Positions 26,803 to 35,358 of a stretch of 64,000 bases of DNA are shown one piece after another. Position 1 is the first letter of the stretch; every line of letters begins with the position of its first letter. The stretch is from Methylocystis bryophila (GTDB taxonomy: Bacteria > Pseudomonadota > Alphaproteobacteria > Rhizobiales > Beijerinckiaceae), in the NCBI RefSeq assembly GCF_027925445.1, contig NZ_AP027149.1:1922001-1986000 (forward strand). The letters are read 5' to 3'. A model generated the notes under the pieces. It had not been told where the DNA came from. It saw only the letters and a list, made by a program, of their open reading frames with translations, and searched no databases. The position numbers and the translations under genes were made by a program.

Positions 26803-27003
26803 TCAGTGGCGGGTCAAAAACTCGTCCACGTTCTTCTTGGCTTCTTCCTTGCCGTAGCCATAGCGATCCTGAAGCATCCCTTCGAGCTGCTCGCGCTTGC
26901 CATTGACCCTGGCGATGTCGTCGTCGGTCAGCTTGCCCCACTGTTCCTTGACCTTGCCCGTGAACTGTTTCCAATTGCCTTCCACGTTGTCCCAGTTGAG
27001 CAT
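26803..27003 (-). CDS. CsbD-family general stress protein
   Basis: 66 aa, a full-length CsbD protein: MLNWDNVEGNWKQFTGKVKE, WGKLTDDDIARVNGKREQLEG, and RYGYGKEEAKKNVDEF. The frame is open upstream, but the family start MLNWDNVEG is at 27003, preceded by an AAGGAAAGGG purine tract. A GGAAC-N16-GGTT box lies about 118 bases upstream. CsbD proteins are strongly induced in stationary phase and stress; biochemical role unknown. Confidence 0.9.
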   Translation of the reverse strand: MLNWDNVEGNWKQFTGKVKEQWGKLTDDDIARVNGKREQLEGMLQDRYGYGKEEAKKNVDEFLTRH

Positions 27004-27120
27004 GGCTTGTCCCTTTCCTTGCGGGAACTCAGCATCGCAATTCCTGCGTAGCACGCAGGACAAGGCTCCGCCGTCTCCGCTTCGAGAAAACGCTGCGTCT
27101 CAGAATGCAGCATTCCCTTC

Positions 27121-27145
27121 AACCATCGGCCTAGAGCAATGTTCC
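27121..27145 (-). promoter_or_regulatory. Candidate EcfG-type promoter for csbD
   Basis: Minus-strand GGAAC, 16 bases, GGTT, located between the end of ligD and the csbD start. Identical core and spacing to the boxes at 23075 and 26548. Confidence 0.6.
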
Positions 27146-27212
27146 AAAATATTTTGCTTCGGTGACGGCGTCCTAGCAGCGGAGCCATTGCTGAGTCGCT
27201 TGAGCTTTTCGA

Positions 27213-29672
27213 CTAAAGCGCTCTCCTTGCGCCGCCCGCTAGCACTCTCGCGATCAGCTCGCGCGACTCGCGAGAAATGCTCTGACGCGCGTTGTCGAAC
27301 GCGTCCCATTCATTCGGAAGCTGCGGCGCCGAATGAATGTTGAAAGCGGAGCCCGTATCGAGGGAGGCCAGTGTTTTCCATGAGACTGGAGCCGCGACTG
27401 GCGCGCCGGAACGCGCGCGGAGCGACCACGGTAGGATCGCTGTCGCCTTCTTCTTGTTGCGCAGCCAGTCAATGAAGATGCGCCCCTTGCGCCTCTCCTT
27501 GCTCATGGTGGCCACGAAGCGCTTGCGTTGCTGCTGTGCGACAACGCGCGCGAAGCCTTCCGCGAAAGCTTCCGTTTCGGGCCAGGCTAGGCTGCGATCA
27601 AGGGGCGCTGCGAGATGCACGCCTTTGCCTCCAGTGACCATAGGCCAGGTGCGCAGGCCGAGTGCGGCGAGATAATCGCGCAAATCCGCGGCCGCCTGGA
27701 CGACCAGGATGAAGCTCACGTCGTCACCCGGGTCGAGATCGAAAACCAGCCGGTCCGGATGATCGAGATCGTCGCGCCGCGCCATCCATCCATGAATCTC
27801 GATCGCGCCGAACTGCGCGGCTGCATGCAGGCCCGCCTCTCCGTTGAGCGAAATGTATGTTTGGTTGTCGCAGTCAACCTTCAAGACGCTTCCGTTCATG
27901 CCCGGCAAGGGATGGCGCTGAAAGAAGAGATTGTCGATTGTGTCGGGCGCGCGCACGAGGCTCACGACGCGTTCGTGGAGGTGCGGCGCGATGCGGCGCC
28001 AGATCCTCTCATAATAGGCGGCGATGTCGCCCTTGGTGATTCCGTCAGCGGGATAGACGACGCGGTCGGGATGCGTGACCGGCGTCAACGCCTTACTGTT
28101 CCGCGCCGGCTCGGACTTTCGCGGGCGCGCGCGATCCTCTCTCACCCCCAGGAAGCGGGCTTGACGCATAAGGCCTTCTCCCGTCCATCCGCCAAATCGC
28201 GCTTCCGCTGAGAAGGGTTTCTCAAGGTAGATCGCGTCCTTCGGCAATTTTGCTGCAGCGCTGACTGCTGGCTTTGTTTTGTTCGCCTCAGCGATGAGCG
28301 GCGCGAGCTTCTCGCGCGTGCGCGCGCCATAGCCCGTGCCGATGCTCCCCACATAGCGCAGGCCTTCGGGCGTCTCTCTTGCCGCGAGAAGCGATGCGAA
28401 GCTCTCGCCGACCTTCGAGGGCCGATAACCGATGATTTGGACATCCTCGCGCTTATCGCCCTTGATCTTCCGCCAATCCTCGAAGCGGCCCGAGCGGTAG
28501 CGCGCGTCTTCTCGCTTGGCGACGATCCCCTCGGCGCCCGCCGTTGTCACCTGCGCGAAAACGGACGCGCCGCCGCCGCGAATCTCTTCCGCGTAGCGAA
28601 TGGCTCCGCTGTGCCCTTCGAGAAGCTTGCGCAGCTTCTCCTTGCGGCTGCGCAGCGGGAGATCGCGCAAGTCTTGGCCATCCAGGAAGAGGAGATCGAA
28701 AGCGCAGTACTCGATGGGAGCTTGATCGCGCGCTTCCAAGGCGGCGACGAGCGCCGTGAAATCGGAGAGCCCGCGCGCGTCGAACACGACCGCCTCGCCG
28801 TCGAGGAGCGCGTTCTTACAAGGCAGCTCGAAGGCGGCGCGCGCCAGGGTGGGGAAACGAGTCGTCCAATCGAGCCCCGTGCGCGTATATGCCTTTGCGC
28901 CCTCGGCGCCGGTGGCGAGCTCGAGGCGATAGCCGTCGTATTTCATCTCGAATAGCCAATCCTCGCCCTGCGGCGGCTGCTCGGACGTTTCGCAAAGCTG
29001 AGGCGGCGTGAAAGCCGGAGTGGGCGCGCGAGCGCCTTGCCGGGTGTCACGCTTCGCGCGCGTTTCTCTTTGCCCAGCCTCCCGCCGGGACGGGGCGCCG
29101 CGTTCGATCTCCTCGCGCCTGCGCCCGCTTGCGACGCTGGTGTCGAAGCGTTCGGCGAGACTGTCGTCGGATTCGGCGAACTCGTCACGTTCCTTGATCA
29201 GCAGCCAATTTTCAGCCTTGTCGCGCTTCTTCATGGCGATCAAGGCCCAGCGTCCGCGCATGCGCGCGCCCATCGTCAAAAATTCGAGCTTGCCCTTGGC
29301 AAGCGCCTGGGCCGGATCTCCGTTTAGCGGTTCATAGGTCGCATCCTCCCAGAGCTCCACGACGCCGGCGCCATATTCGCCTTTGGGGATTGCGCCTTCA
29401 AAGCTGCCGTATTCGAGCGGATGATCCTCGGTCCGTACAGCGAGGCGCTTGTCGCTGGGATTAGCGGAAGGCCCGCGCGTCACCGCCCAGCTCTTGAGAA
29501 CGCCGTCTATCTCTAGCCGCAAATCAAAGTGCTCGCGTCGCGCAAAGTGGCGCTGCACGACGAGGCGCCGTCCGCCCTTGCGCGCCGTCTGTCCTTGCGG
29601 CTCGCCGGACTTGGCGAAATCGCGCTTGGCGCGGTAGCGCGCAAGCGGGTCTTGAGTTACGCCGCCCGCCAC
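27213..29672 (-). CDS. ligD: DNA ligase D, three-domain NHEJ enzyme
   Basis: Multifunctional non-homologous end-joining ligase, 819 aa. Domain order: 3'-phosphoesterase (about 1-190; RHFARREHFDLRLE and SWAVTRGPS), ATP-dependent ligase (about 215-520; nucleotidyl lysine in EMKYDGYRLE), and primase-polymerase (about 545-815; metal-binding aspartates in VFDLDPGDDVSF). This order is the one common in Rhizobiales. It is 3 bases downstream of ku on the same strand, the usual two-gene NHEJ unit. Confidence 0.95.
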   Translation of the reverse strand: MAGGVTQDPLARYRAKRDFAKSGEPQGQTARKGGRRLVVQRHFARREHFDLRLEIDGVLKSWAVTRGPSANPSDKRLAVRTEDHPLEYGSFEGAIPKGEYGAGVVELWEDATYEPLNGDPAQALAKGKLEFLTMGARMRGRWALIAMKKRDKAENWLLIKERDEFAESDDSLAERFDTSVASGRRREEIERGAPSRREAGQRETRAKRDTRQGARAPTPAFTPPQLCETSEQPPQGEDWLFEMKYDGYRLELATGAEGAKAYTRTGLDWTTRFPTLARAAFELPCKNALLDGEAVVFDARGLSDFTALVAALEARDQAPIEYCAFDLLFLDGQDLRDLPLRSRKEKLRKLLEGHSGAIRYAEEIRGGGASVFAQVTTAGAEGIVAKREDARYRSGRFEDWRKIKGDKREDVQIIGYRPSKVGESFASLLAARETPEGLRYVGSIGTGYGARTREKLAPLIAEANKTKPAVSAAAKLPKDAIYLEKPFSAEARFGGWTGEGLMRQARFLGVREDRARPRKSEPARNSKALTPVTHPDRVVYPADGITKGDIAAYYERIWRRIAPHLHERVVSLVRAPDTIDNLFFQRHPLPGMNGSVLKVDCDNQTYISLNGEAGLHAAAQFGAIEIHGWMARRDDLDHPDRLVFDLDPGDDVSFILVVQAAADLRDYLAALGLRTWPMVTGGKGVHLAAPLDRSLAWPETEAFAEGFARVVAQQQRKRFVATMSKERRKGRIFIDWLRNKKKATAILPWSLRARSGAPVAAPVSWKTLASLDTGSAFNIHSAPQLPNEWDAFDNARQSISRESRELIARVLAGGARRAL

Positions 29673-29675
29673 GGC

Positions 29676-30572
29676 TCACGCCTGCCGCTTCGTCGCTCGC
29701 GCAGGCTTTTTAGCCGCCCTTTTTGCGGGGGCCTTGGCCCGCGGCGGTCGGCGCTGCGGTGACGCATTCTCGGGGCTGGGCGCGACGGCGCCGACGCTGC
29801 GCTTCAAGGCCTCCATGAAATCGAGGATCTTCGCGCCACGCTCGACATGTTCCTCGACCGGCACGTGCTCGCCCTTCTGAAGCTTTTCGCCGACGAGCTC
29901 ACGCAGGGCCGCGGCATAGTGGTTCTTAAACTTTTTGGGGTCGAAGGCCTCGCTGCGCGTACGAATGAGATCCTCCGCCATTTGCACCATGTCGAGGCGT
30001 GGCTTGTCCTGGGCAAGCGCCGAAAAAATCTCCCCTGCATCCTTGAGCTCGCCTGCATAGCGCAAGGTTTGCACGATCAAGCCGTGATCCTTGGCGTCGG
30101 GAAAGAGCGCCACGAGGTTCTCGCGTCCGCGCAAGGTGAGCTGACCAATGCCGACCTTGCGGCTCTCGTAAAGCGCGTCGCGTAGTACACGATAGCCCTC
30201 CTCCGCCATCTCGCCATCCGGAAGCAGATAATAGGGCCGATCGAAATAGAGCGGGTCGATCTCGGCGGCGTCGACGAATTGCGTCAGCTCGATCGCATGG
30301 CGAGACGGGAGCTTAAGCGCGTCAAGCTCGTTCTCTTCGATGAAGACGTAATTGCCGGGCTCGAACTCATAGGCCGTGGCGATATCCTCTTTCGCGACTT
30401 CTCCGCGGCCAGGTGCGCTCTTGACGTAGCGGATGCGCTGCTTTGAGACCCTGTCGACCTGATGGAACTTGATCTCCGCGCTCGTCCGCTCGGCGGAGAC
30501 GAGCCGCACCGGTATGGAGATCAGCGCAAGACGCAGATAGCCCTTCCAGAAGCTGCGCGAGGAATCGGGCAT
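29676..30572 (-). CDS. ku: Ku protein, NHEJ DNA-end binder
   Basis: Homodimeric DNA end-binding protein that recruits LigD. It is 298 aa from the ATG at 30572, the usual bacterial Ku length. SFWKGYLRLALISIPVRLVSA at the N-terminus and the ring-forming core (EIDPLYFDRPYYLLPD; GIGQLTLRGRENLVALFP) are typical. The C-terminal tail is lysine/arginine/alanine rich (KAPAKRAAKKPARATKR), as in many bacterial Ku proteins, and probably binds DNA. The frame is open 45 codons upstream without family likeness. Confidence 0.94.
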   Translation of the reverse strand: MPDSSRSFWKGYLRLALISIPVRLVSAERTSAEIKFHQVDRVSKQRIRYVKSAPGRGEVAKEDIATAYEFEPGNYVFIEENELDALKLPSRHAIELTQFVDAAEIDPLYFDRPYYLLPDGEMAEEGYRVLRDALYESRKVGIGQLTLRGRENLVALFPDAKDHGLIVQTLRYAGELKDAGEIFSALAQDKPRLDMVQMAEDLIRTRSEAFDPKKFKNHYAAALRELVGEKLQKGEHVPVEEHVERGAKILDFMEALKRSVGAVAPSPENASPQRRPPRAKAPAKRAAKKPARATKRQA

Positions 30573-30860
30573 GGACACACCCAAGAAGCATCGAGGGCGG
30601 CAGGCGCCCGGATTGAAATTAGGTAGGGCGCAAAGGCCTTTGTCACGGCGACGATTTGCGATTCGGTCGAATTTCCACGGGGTGCTGGGTCCAGTTTCCC
30701 GTCGCAAGCGCCTTCGTCTTGCGACTCCGTACGCAGTCGTCCGTGATTAAGAACAGCACGATGTGGTCTATCTCGTAGTTGATGCAGGACGCATACGCCA
30801 ACACAAGCGTCTAACCCACGTCCAGAATTCGAATCGATGGATCCGGAAGGAGACTCGCGC

Positions 30861-31013
30861 ATGATGGCCCCCGACCAGTACTACTTCCTCCTCTCGCTGA
30901 TCGGATATGAGGCGATGGGATTCGCGCTTATCTTCGCAGTGCGGCTTGGAGAGCTCCTATTCGAATGCATATCCCCGGAGCCGCTGTTCGTGGCTCCCGG
31001 GCCCCTCTTATGA
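30861..31013 (+). CDS. Hypothetical small membrane protein
   Basis: 50 aa: one hydrophobic helix (YYFLLSLIGYEAMGFALIFAVRLGELLF) and a proline-rich tail. AAGGAG lies 8 bases before the ATG, which is the main reason to call it. No family recognised. It lies between the divergent ku promoter region and the 3' end of the SDR gene. Confidence 0.5.
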   Translation: MMAPDQYYFLLSLIGYEAMGFALIFAVRLGELLFECISPEPLFVAPGPLL

Positions 31014-31038
31014 ATGAGAGCTGCTCCGCCGCCGGCTC

Positions 31039-32031
31039 TCAGGGCTGTCCGTCGCCTCCTGCGCTGCCATAGACCTGTCCTGTGGCGTAGCTTGCGTCTT
31101 CCGCGGCAAGCTGCACATAGATCGACGCGAGCTCTGCCGGTTGACCGGGTCGGCCCATCGGCGTCTGCTCTCCGAAATGCTCGATCTTCTCTTGCGTCGC
31201 GCCTCCGGACACCTGGAGCGGCGTCCAGATCGGCCCCGGCGCCACCGCATTGACGCGAATGCCTTTCGGCGCGAGCTGCTTCGCCAGTGACTTCGTGTAG
31301 TTCATCGTCGCCGCCTTGGTCTGGGCATAGTCATATAGGTTCGGCGATGGGTCATAGGCCTGCTCGGAGGCGGTGCTGATAATTGCGGAGCCAGGCTTCA
31401 AATGCGGCAAGGCCGCCTGGATGATCCAAAATGGCGCGTAGATATTGGTCCTCATCGTCCAGTCGAACTGGTCCGTTGTGATCTCCAATATGGAATCGTG
31501 CGTTTGCTGGCGCGCTGCGTTACTGACGAGGATGTCGAGTCCGCCGAGCTTGGCGACGGCGTCCTCCACAAGTCGTTTGCAGAAGCTTTCCGCGCGAATA
31601 TCCCCGGGCAGCAACACGATCGTGTGTCCCTCGGCTTTAAGCAAATCGGCGACGTCCAGCGCATCCGGCGCCTCGTCGGGGTGATAGTGGATGGCGACGC
31701 TTGCGCCCTCGCGGGCGAAGGCGATAGCGGCCGCGCGACCCATGCCGGAGTCGCCTCCCGTGATCAGCGCCTTTCGCCCGCGCAAACGATATGATCCCTT
31801 GTAGGATGTTTCGCCGTGGTCGGGCTTGGGATCCATTTCGCGGGCAAGACCTGGCCATGGCTGTGATTGATGCTTGAAAGGAGGCTTGGGGTATTTCTGC
31901 GTCGGATCCTGCAACATGGCCGAACCTTTCTCATGCGATGCTCGAGGCGCAGGGGGAGCTGCGATCAGACCTGCGCCGACGCCGATGACGACCGTCCTGC
32001 GCGAGAGCCGAGCTGCCTTCCTGGACTGCAT
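31039..32031 (-). CDS. SDR-family oxidoreductase with Tat-type leader
   Basis: 330 aa NAD(P)-dependent short-chain dehydrogenase of the YghA/general-stress-protein-39 group. The N-terminus carries a twin-arginine-like leader (SRRTVVIGVGAGLIAAP), then the linker KPPFKHQSQPWPGL typical of this group, cofactor motif TGGDSGMGRA, VSNAARQ, catalytic serine region ISTASEQAY, and YDYAQTK with catalytic tyrosine and lysine. GAAGGGAAA precedes the ATG. Substrate unknown; related enzymes reduce aldehydes. Confidence 0.85.
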   Translation of the reverse strand: MQSRKAARLSRRTVVIGVGAGLIAAPPAPRASHEKGSAMLQDPTQKYPKPPFKHQSQPWPGLAREMDPKPDHGETSYKGSYRLRGRKALITGGDSGMGRAAAIAFAREGASVAIHYHPDEAPDALDVADLLKAEGHTIVLLPGDIRAESFCKRLVEDAVAKLGGLDILVSNAARQQTHDSILEITTDQFDWTMRTNIYAPFWIIQAALPHLKPGSAIISTASEQAYDPSPNLYDYAQTKAATMNYTKSLAKQLAPKGIRVNAVAPGPIWTPLQVSGGATQEKIEHFGEQTPMGRPGQPAELASIYVQLAAEDASYATGQVYGSAGGDGQP

Positions 32032-32124
32032 GCGCGTTTCCCTTCGAGGGGCTAGCTAACGCAAGGCGCGCCGCATCCAAGCGAGGGCGCAAGGAATGGC
32101 GTTTCCGTTCGAGAGGCGAAGGCG

Positions 32125-32186
32125 CGAGAGCGCGATGCGAAAAAGTGGAAACCGGATTTCGCACAAATCGGGCTCTAAACTTTTAA
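32125..32186. repeat. Dispersed extragenic element of Hyphomicrobiales type
   Basis: GATGCGAAAAAGTGGAAACC, then GGATTTCGCAC and GGGCTCTAAACTTTT, in the gap between the SDR gene and the insertion sequence. I recognise this pattern as a common intergenic element in this order; no second copy was found in the window. Confidence 0.5.
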
Positions 32187-32238
32187 AGTCGGTCACCTTT
32201 TCCGCGTTCAGGCTTTTCTGCTTTGAACGCAGCGTGAT

Positions 32239-32583
32239 CTAGCAGGCTGTTGAAAAACCGTCTCGCGTCGCTTTGAGAACGGCTTCGTCTCCGTTGTCGT
32301 ATTCGAACTCGATCTCGATCGTACCGTTCTCGAGCAGTTCGGCGCTCCCCTCGCCGGAGACTTCGTCCATTTCGTCGGAGCCGATCCAGGTGAAGGCGAT
32401 GGAGGTTGGACCGTATTCTATGTCGAGGGTCGCCTGCATCGCGCCGAAGCTGATTTCGCTGCGGCCATCGGCGCTGATGACGATCGTCGCCGGCCCGCAG
32501 AGGTCGAGATAGGCTCGATCCCAGATGTCGGCCTCGACGATCCGCCAGCGACCGACGAGCTTGCAGCCCATGGGCGCGCTCAT
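32239..32583 (-). CDS. Passenger gene of the IS5-family element, unknown function
   Basis: 114 aa acidic protein (GRWRIVEADIWDRAYLDL; FTWIGSDEMDEVSGEGSAEL; IEIEFEYDNGDEA). I recall similar hypothetical proteins in many proteobacteria outside transposons, so it is probably a captured gene; its function is not known. ATG overlaps the transposase stop (ATGA). The coding frame runs through the terminal inverted repeat and its TAG stop (32239-32241) lies wholly inside the duplicated target site, not in the element. Confidence 0.8.
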   Translation of the reverse strand: MSAPMGCKLVGRWRIVEADIWDRAYLDLCGPATIVISADGRSEISFGAMQATLDIEYGPTSIAFTWIGSDEMDEVSGEGSAELLENGTIEIEFEYDNGDEAVLKATRDGFSTAC

Positions 32584-33748
32584 GCGGCTTCCACGAGCAG
32601 TTTCGGCAGTCGCACCAGATTGTAGGCGGCGGCTGTGAAGGTGAAGGCCCAGCCGACCCGTTCACGGCCTTTGAACCTCGTCTTCTCTTGTCCGCCGATG
32701 GTCTTGGTCCAGCCGAAGCCTTCCTCGATCTTCTTACGGATGCGCGGACTGATGGCGTAGCCCGCGTGCTGCGTCGTGCGACCGTCGATCGCCGAGGCGC
32801 GTCCGTTGCTGTTCTGCGCGACGTGCGGAGTGACCTTCATCGATCGCAGCTCATTTATGAAGTCTTCGGCGTCATAGGCCTTGTCCGCCTCCAGCGTGAT
32901 TGTTCGCGGGCGGTCGGCGCGCGGCTCGATCATGTGCAGCGCCGCGATGCGCTCGGCGTGGCCGTCGGCTTGGGTGAGGCAGGCGCCGACGAAGAGTGCG
33001 CTCCGGTTCTCCATTAGCGCATGGCCGATGAAGCAGAGCTTAGCCTCCTTGCCTGAGCCTTTGCGATAGAGCCGCGCCTCTGGATCGGTCGTCGACTCAT
33101 GCGTCTCGTTCGAACGCTTCTCGCCGTGGAATTCTGCTTCCTTGTTGCGTCCGCCGCCTCCGCTTGGCGGTGGGTCCGCCGCGTCCTTTGGCTTGAAGCT
33201 CTTCATCGACGCCCAGGCTTGGATCAGCGTGCCGTCGACCGAAAAGTGATCCGTGCTCGAAAGCCGCTTTACGCGCGGCTGCTCCAGGATCGCATTCAAG
33301 AACTTCACGGCGATGTCGCCCGAAAGCAGGCGGTCGCGGTTTTTCGAGAAGGTCGAGTGATCCCAAACGGCATCGTCAACACCAAGACCCACGAACCAGC
33401 GAAACAGAAGATCGAACTCCAGCCGCTCCATCAGCTGGCGCTCCGAGCGGATCGAATAAAAGGCCTGCAGGAGCATCGCCCGCAGAAGCTTCTCCGGGGG
33501 GATCGACGGCCGGCCAGTTGCGGAATAAAGGGCCGAGATCTCCTTCTCGATCGCCGCCAGAGCTTCGTTCACGAGTTGACGGATCGCCCGCAGGGGATGC
33601 CTCTTCCCAACCCGCGCTTCAAGATCGACATAACTGAAAAGCGCCCCGCATCGCGCGTCCCCGCCCCGCATGATTCATTCCTCGCCGCCGCGAGGAGAGA
33701 CTGAATCACAGCGAGATTCCCAGAGCCAGCGACTTTTTCAACAGCCTG
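32243..33748 (-). mobile_element. IS5-family insertion sequence with passenger gene
   Basis: 1506 bp element bounded by inverted repeats CAGGCTGTTGAAAAA (left end 32243, right end 33748 in reverse). CTAG flanks both sides (32239-32242 and 33749-33752), matching the YTAR target duplication of the IS5 family. It carries a DDE transposase and a downstream 114-codon passenger gene in the same direction. It sits inside the remains of an aquaporin gene. Confidence 0.9.
32580..33671 (-). CDS. IS5-family transposase
   Basis: 363 aa DDE transposase. The N-terminal region RPSIPPEKLLRAMLLQAFYSI and RWFVGLGVDDAVWDHSTFSKNR are the IS5 DUF772-type part; catalytic acidic residues can be placed in FSVDGTLIQAWAS, LEADKAYDAEDF and RKKIEEGFGW. 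The reading frame is intact, so the element may still be active. Confidence 0.92.
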   Translation of the reverse strand: MRGGDARCGALFSYVDLEARVGKRHPLRAIRQLVNEALAAIEKEISALYSATGRPSIPPEKLLRAMLLQAFYSIRSERQLMERLEFDLLFRWFVGLGVDDAVWDHSTFSKNRDRLLSGDIAVKFLNAILEQPRVKRLSSTDHFSVDGTLIQAWASMKSFKPKDAADPPPSGGGGRNKEAEFHGEKRSNETHESTTDPEARLYRKGSGKEAKLCFIGHALMENRSALFVGACLTQADGHAERIAALHMIEPRADRPRTITLEADKAYDAEDFINELRSMKVTPHVAQNSNGRASAIDGRTTQHAGYAISPRIRKKIEEGFGWTKTIGGQEKTRFKGRERVGWAFTFTAAAYNLVRLPKLLVEAA

Positions 33749-34204
33749 CTAGCGGCTATCATCGACGCGCCCGTGAGGCCAGCCGCACAAAGTCTCGCCG
33801 CGACATTGTAGCAACCGATTGCGACGCCGGCGTTCGCACCGATGTTGCGTGCGCCTGAGGCGGTTCCGAGACTCGCGTTGACAAGGCCGACCGTAAGCAC
33901 GGCCTCCAGGACGAAAGCCTGCCAAAACGTTATGCCGCCGGCCAGCTGAGCCGCAACATAACCTGGCGTTCGACGCCAGGGAAAATGGCGACGCAGCGCG
34001 AAGGCGTAAGTGACGGCGGGGTTGAGATGCGCGCCGCTGACGGCTCCGAGGAAATAGATCCCGACCAAAACCATCAGGCCCGACGCGACCGCGGCGGAGA
34101 GGCGCGTCGACTCGGCGGGGTTGAGCGCGCTGGCGACATCACCGCAAACCACCGCGAACACGAGTAAGAACGTCCCCCAAAATTCCGCGAAGATGCAGCG
34201 TCAT
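33749..34204 (-). pseudogene. Aquaporin (MIP family) remnant, truncated by the IS element
   Basis: Minus-strand frame encodes AEFWGTFLLVFAVVCGD, the first NPA box (SGAHLNPAVTYAFALRR) and part of the second half (QAFVLEAVLTVGLVN; GTASGARNIGANAG). Three kinds of damage are visible. One extra base near 34189 separates the ATG at 34204 (MTLHL) from the aquaporin frame. About 25-40 residues are missing between GYVAAQLAGG and ITFWQAF. The second NPA box (expected SMNPAR) reads SMIAAS immediately before the insertion sequence. Nothing aquaporin-like continues beyond the element. Confidence 0.8.
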
Positions 34205-34287
34205 TCCTGTACCGCGTCTGACGCATCGGTGAGATCGCGCTTCGACGGCTTCACGTCCTGCTTTAAGTCGTCAGAGCGCTTATTCAT
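34201..34287 (-). CDS. Very short ORF coupled to the aquaporin remnant
   Basis: 28 codons (starts MNKRSDDLKQDVKPSKRDLT) whose stop overlaps the old aquaporin ATG as ATGA. Highly charged and without known family. It may be a leader peptide or a chance frame. Confidence 0.25.
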   Translation of the reverse strand: MNKRSDDLKQDVKPSKRDLTDASDAVQE

Positions 34288-34654
34288 GTTTAGCCCTCAA
34301 GCAGGGCAATGCCCGCGGCCAGATCGAGTTGATGAATTTGAGCGCCGCGTTGCAAGGCGTTTAGAACAGACAAAGCGTTGTCGGGCCTTTGATGACAGCG
34401 CCATCGCATCCGTGATCTGGCTGGCTTGCCGGTCAATTTCGTGAGGAACGCAATTAGCGGCTGCGTTGTCTCGCGCAAGGGCGGCCGCGTGATCTCCGCT
34501 TTGCGAGCGTTGGAACCGACGCGATGAAAGCTTCGTCCTGGGACCGTTGCCGAACCAATTCAATAATTCGCGAATTAAGCCGAAGCTGAAGACAACTTTC
34601 CTGATCCTTGCGAGTTATGACCCGAATTCTCCTCGTGAACAGGGGATGACGATC
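34288..34654. other. Intergenic region, no gene seen
   Basis: 367 bases between the aquaporin remnant and the DUF3008 gene. No convincing gene. AGGGG at 34641-34645 serves the DUF3008 start. Confidence 0.4.
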
Positions 34655-34843
34655 ATGCCTGCGAAATCCAAGGCCCAGCAGATGGCCGCCGGCGCCGCAC
34701 TTTCGGCGAAGCGCGGCGAAAAGAAAAAGTCCGAGCTCAAAGGCGCATCGCGATCGATGGTCGACTCGATGAGCGAAGAGGAGCTTCGCCGTCTTGCCGC
34801 AACCAAGCGCAAAGGCAAGCCAGAGCACGCGTCGCGATCCTGA
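34655..34843 (+). CDS. DUF3008 small basic protein
   Basis: 62 aa, lysine-rich, matching DUF3008 along its length: MPAKSKAQQMAAGAALSAKR, KKKSELKGASRSMVDSMSE, LAATKRKGKPEH. ATG 34655 has AGGGG 9 bases upstream; an ATG at 34646 is too close to that site. Function unknown; the family is common in Rhizobiales as a small abundant protein. Confidence 0.85.
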   Translation: MPAKSKAQQMAAGAALSAKRGEKKKSELKGASRSMVDSMSEEELRRLAATKRKGKPEHASRS

Positions 34844-34889
34844 CGCCTCGGGTCTAGCCGTAGCTGGAACTAATCGAAGGAGTGACCCT

Positions 34890-35291
34890 GTGCATCTGCA
34901 GTCAATGATCGCCGCGCGGCCGAAGCTGCAAGGCGCGGAAAACGAAGCGCTCGCGCGCTGTATCGAAAAGTGCTTCGACTGTGCCGAGACGTGCTTCGCC
35001 TGCGCCGGCGCTTGCCTCGACGAAGAGGAGCTCAAAGGATTGCGCGAATGCATCCGGCTTAATCTGGATTGCGCAGACATATGCGACGCGACCGGTGCGA
35101 TTGGAGCCCGGCGCGGGAACGCGGATACTTCGTCCATGCGCACCATGTTGCGCGCCTGCGCCGAAGCTTGCCGCCTTTGCGCCGTGGAGTGCGAGAGCCA
35201 CGCGGGCCATCACGAGCATTGCAGAATCTGCGCCGAGGTCTGCCGGGCCTGTGAGGCGGCTTGTAACGAGGCGGCGCCGGGATCGCATTGA
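34890..35291 (+). CDS. Csp3-like cytosolic copper-storage protein (DUF326 four-helix bundle)
   Basis: 133 aa with 18 cysteines in CxxxC and CxxC spacings along four predicted helices (for example CFDCAETCFACAGAC and CRICAEVCRACEAAC) and a HHEHC histidine cluster. In Csp proteins of Methylosinus and others these cysteines line the bundle core and hold many Cu(I) ions; Csp3 is the form without an export signal, as here. GTG 34890 with GAAGGAG 7 bases upstream is the start; the longer frame lacks resemblance. No copper exporter or CueR-like regulator is adjacent. Confidence 0.85.
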   Translation: MHLQSMIAARPKLQGAENEALARCIEKCFDCAETCFACAGACLDEEELKGLRECIRLNLDCADICDATGAIGARRGNADTSSMRTMLRACAEACRLCAVECESHAGHHEHCRICAEVCRACEAACNEAAPGSH

Positions 35292-35358
35292 AGCCCGTAG
35301 ACGGGACTCCAATCCGATACGGAGAGATCGCTGATTTCCCTCCATGGAGAATTCAAAA

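Noticed and set aside
34512..34537. GGAAC followed by CGTC upstream of the DUF3008 gene as an EcfG promoter
   Set aside because: The -10 part lacks GTT and the distance to the gene is long; too weak beside the three good boxes.
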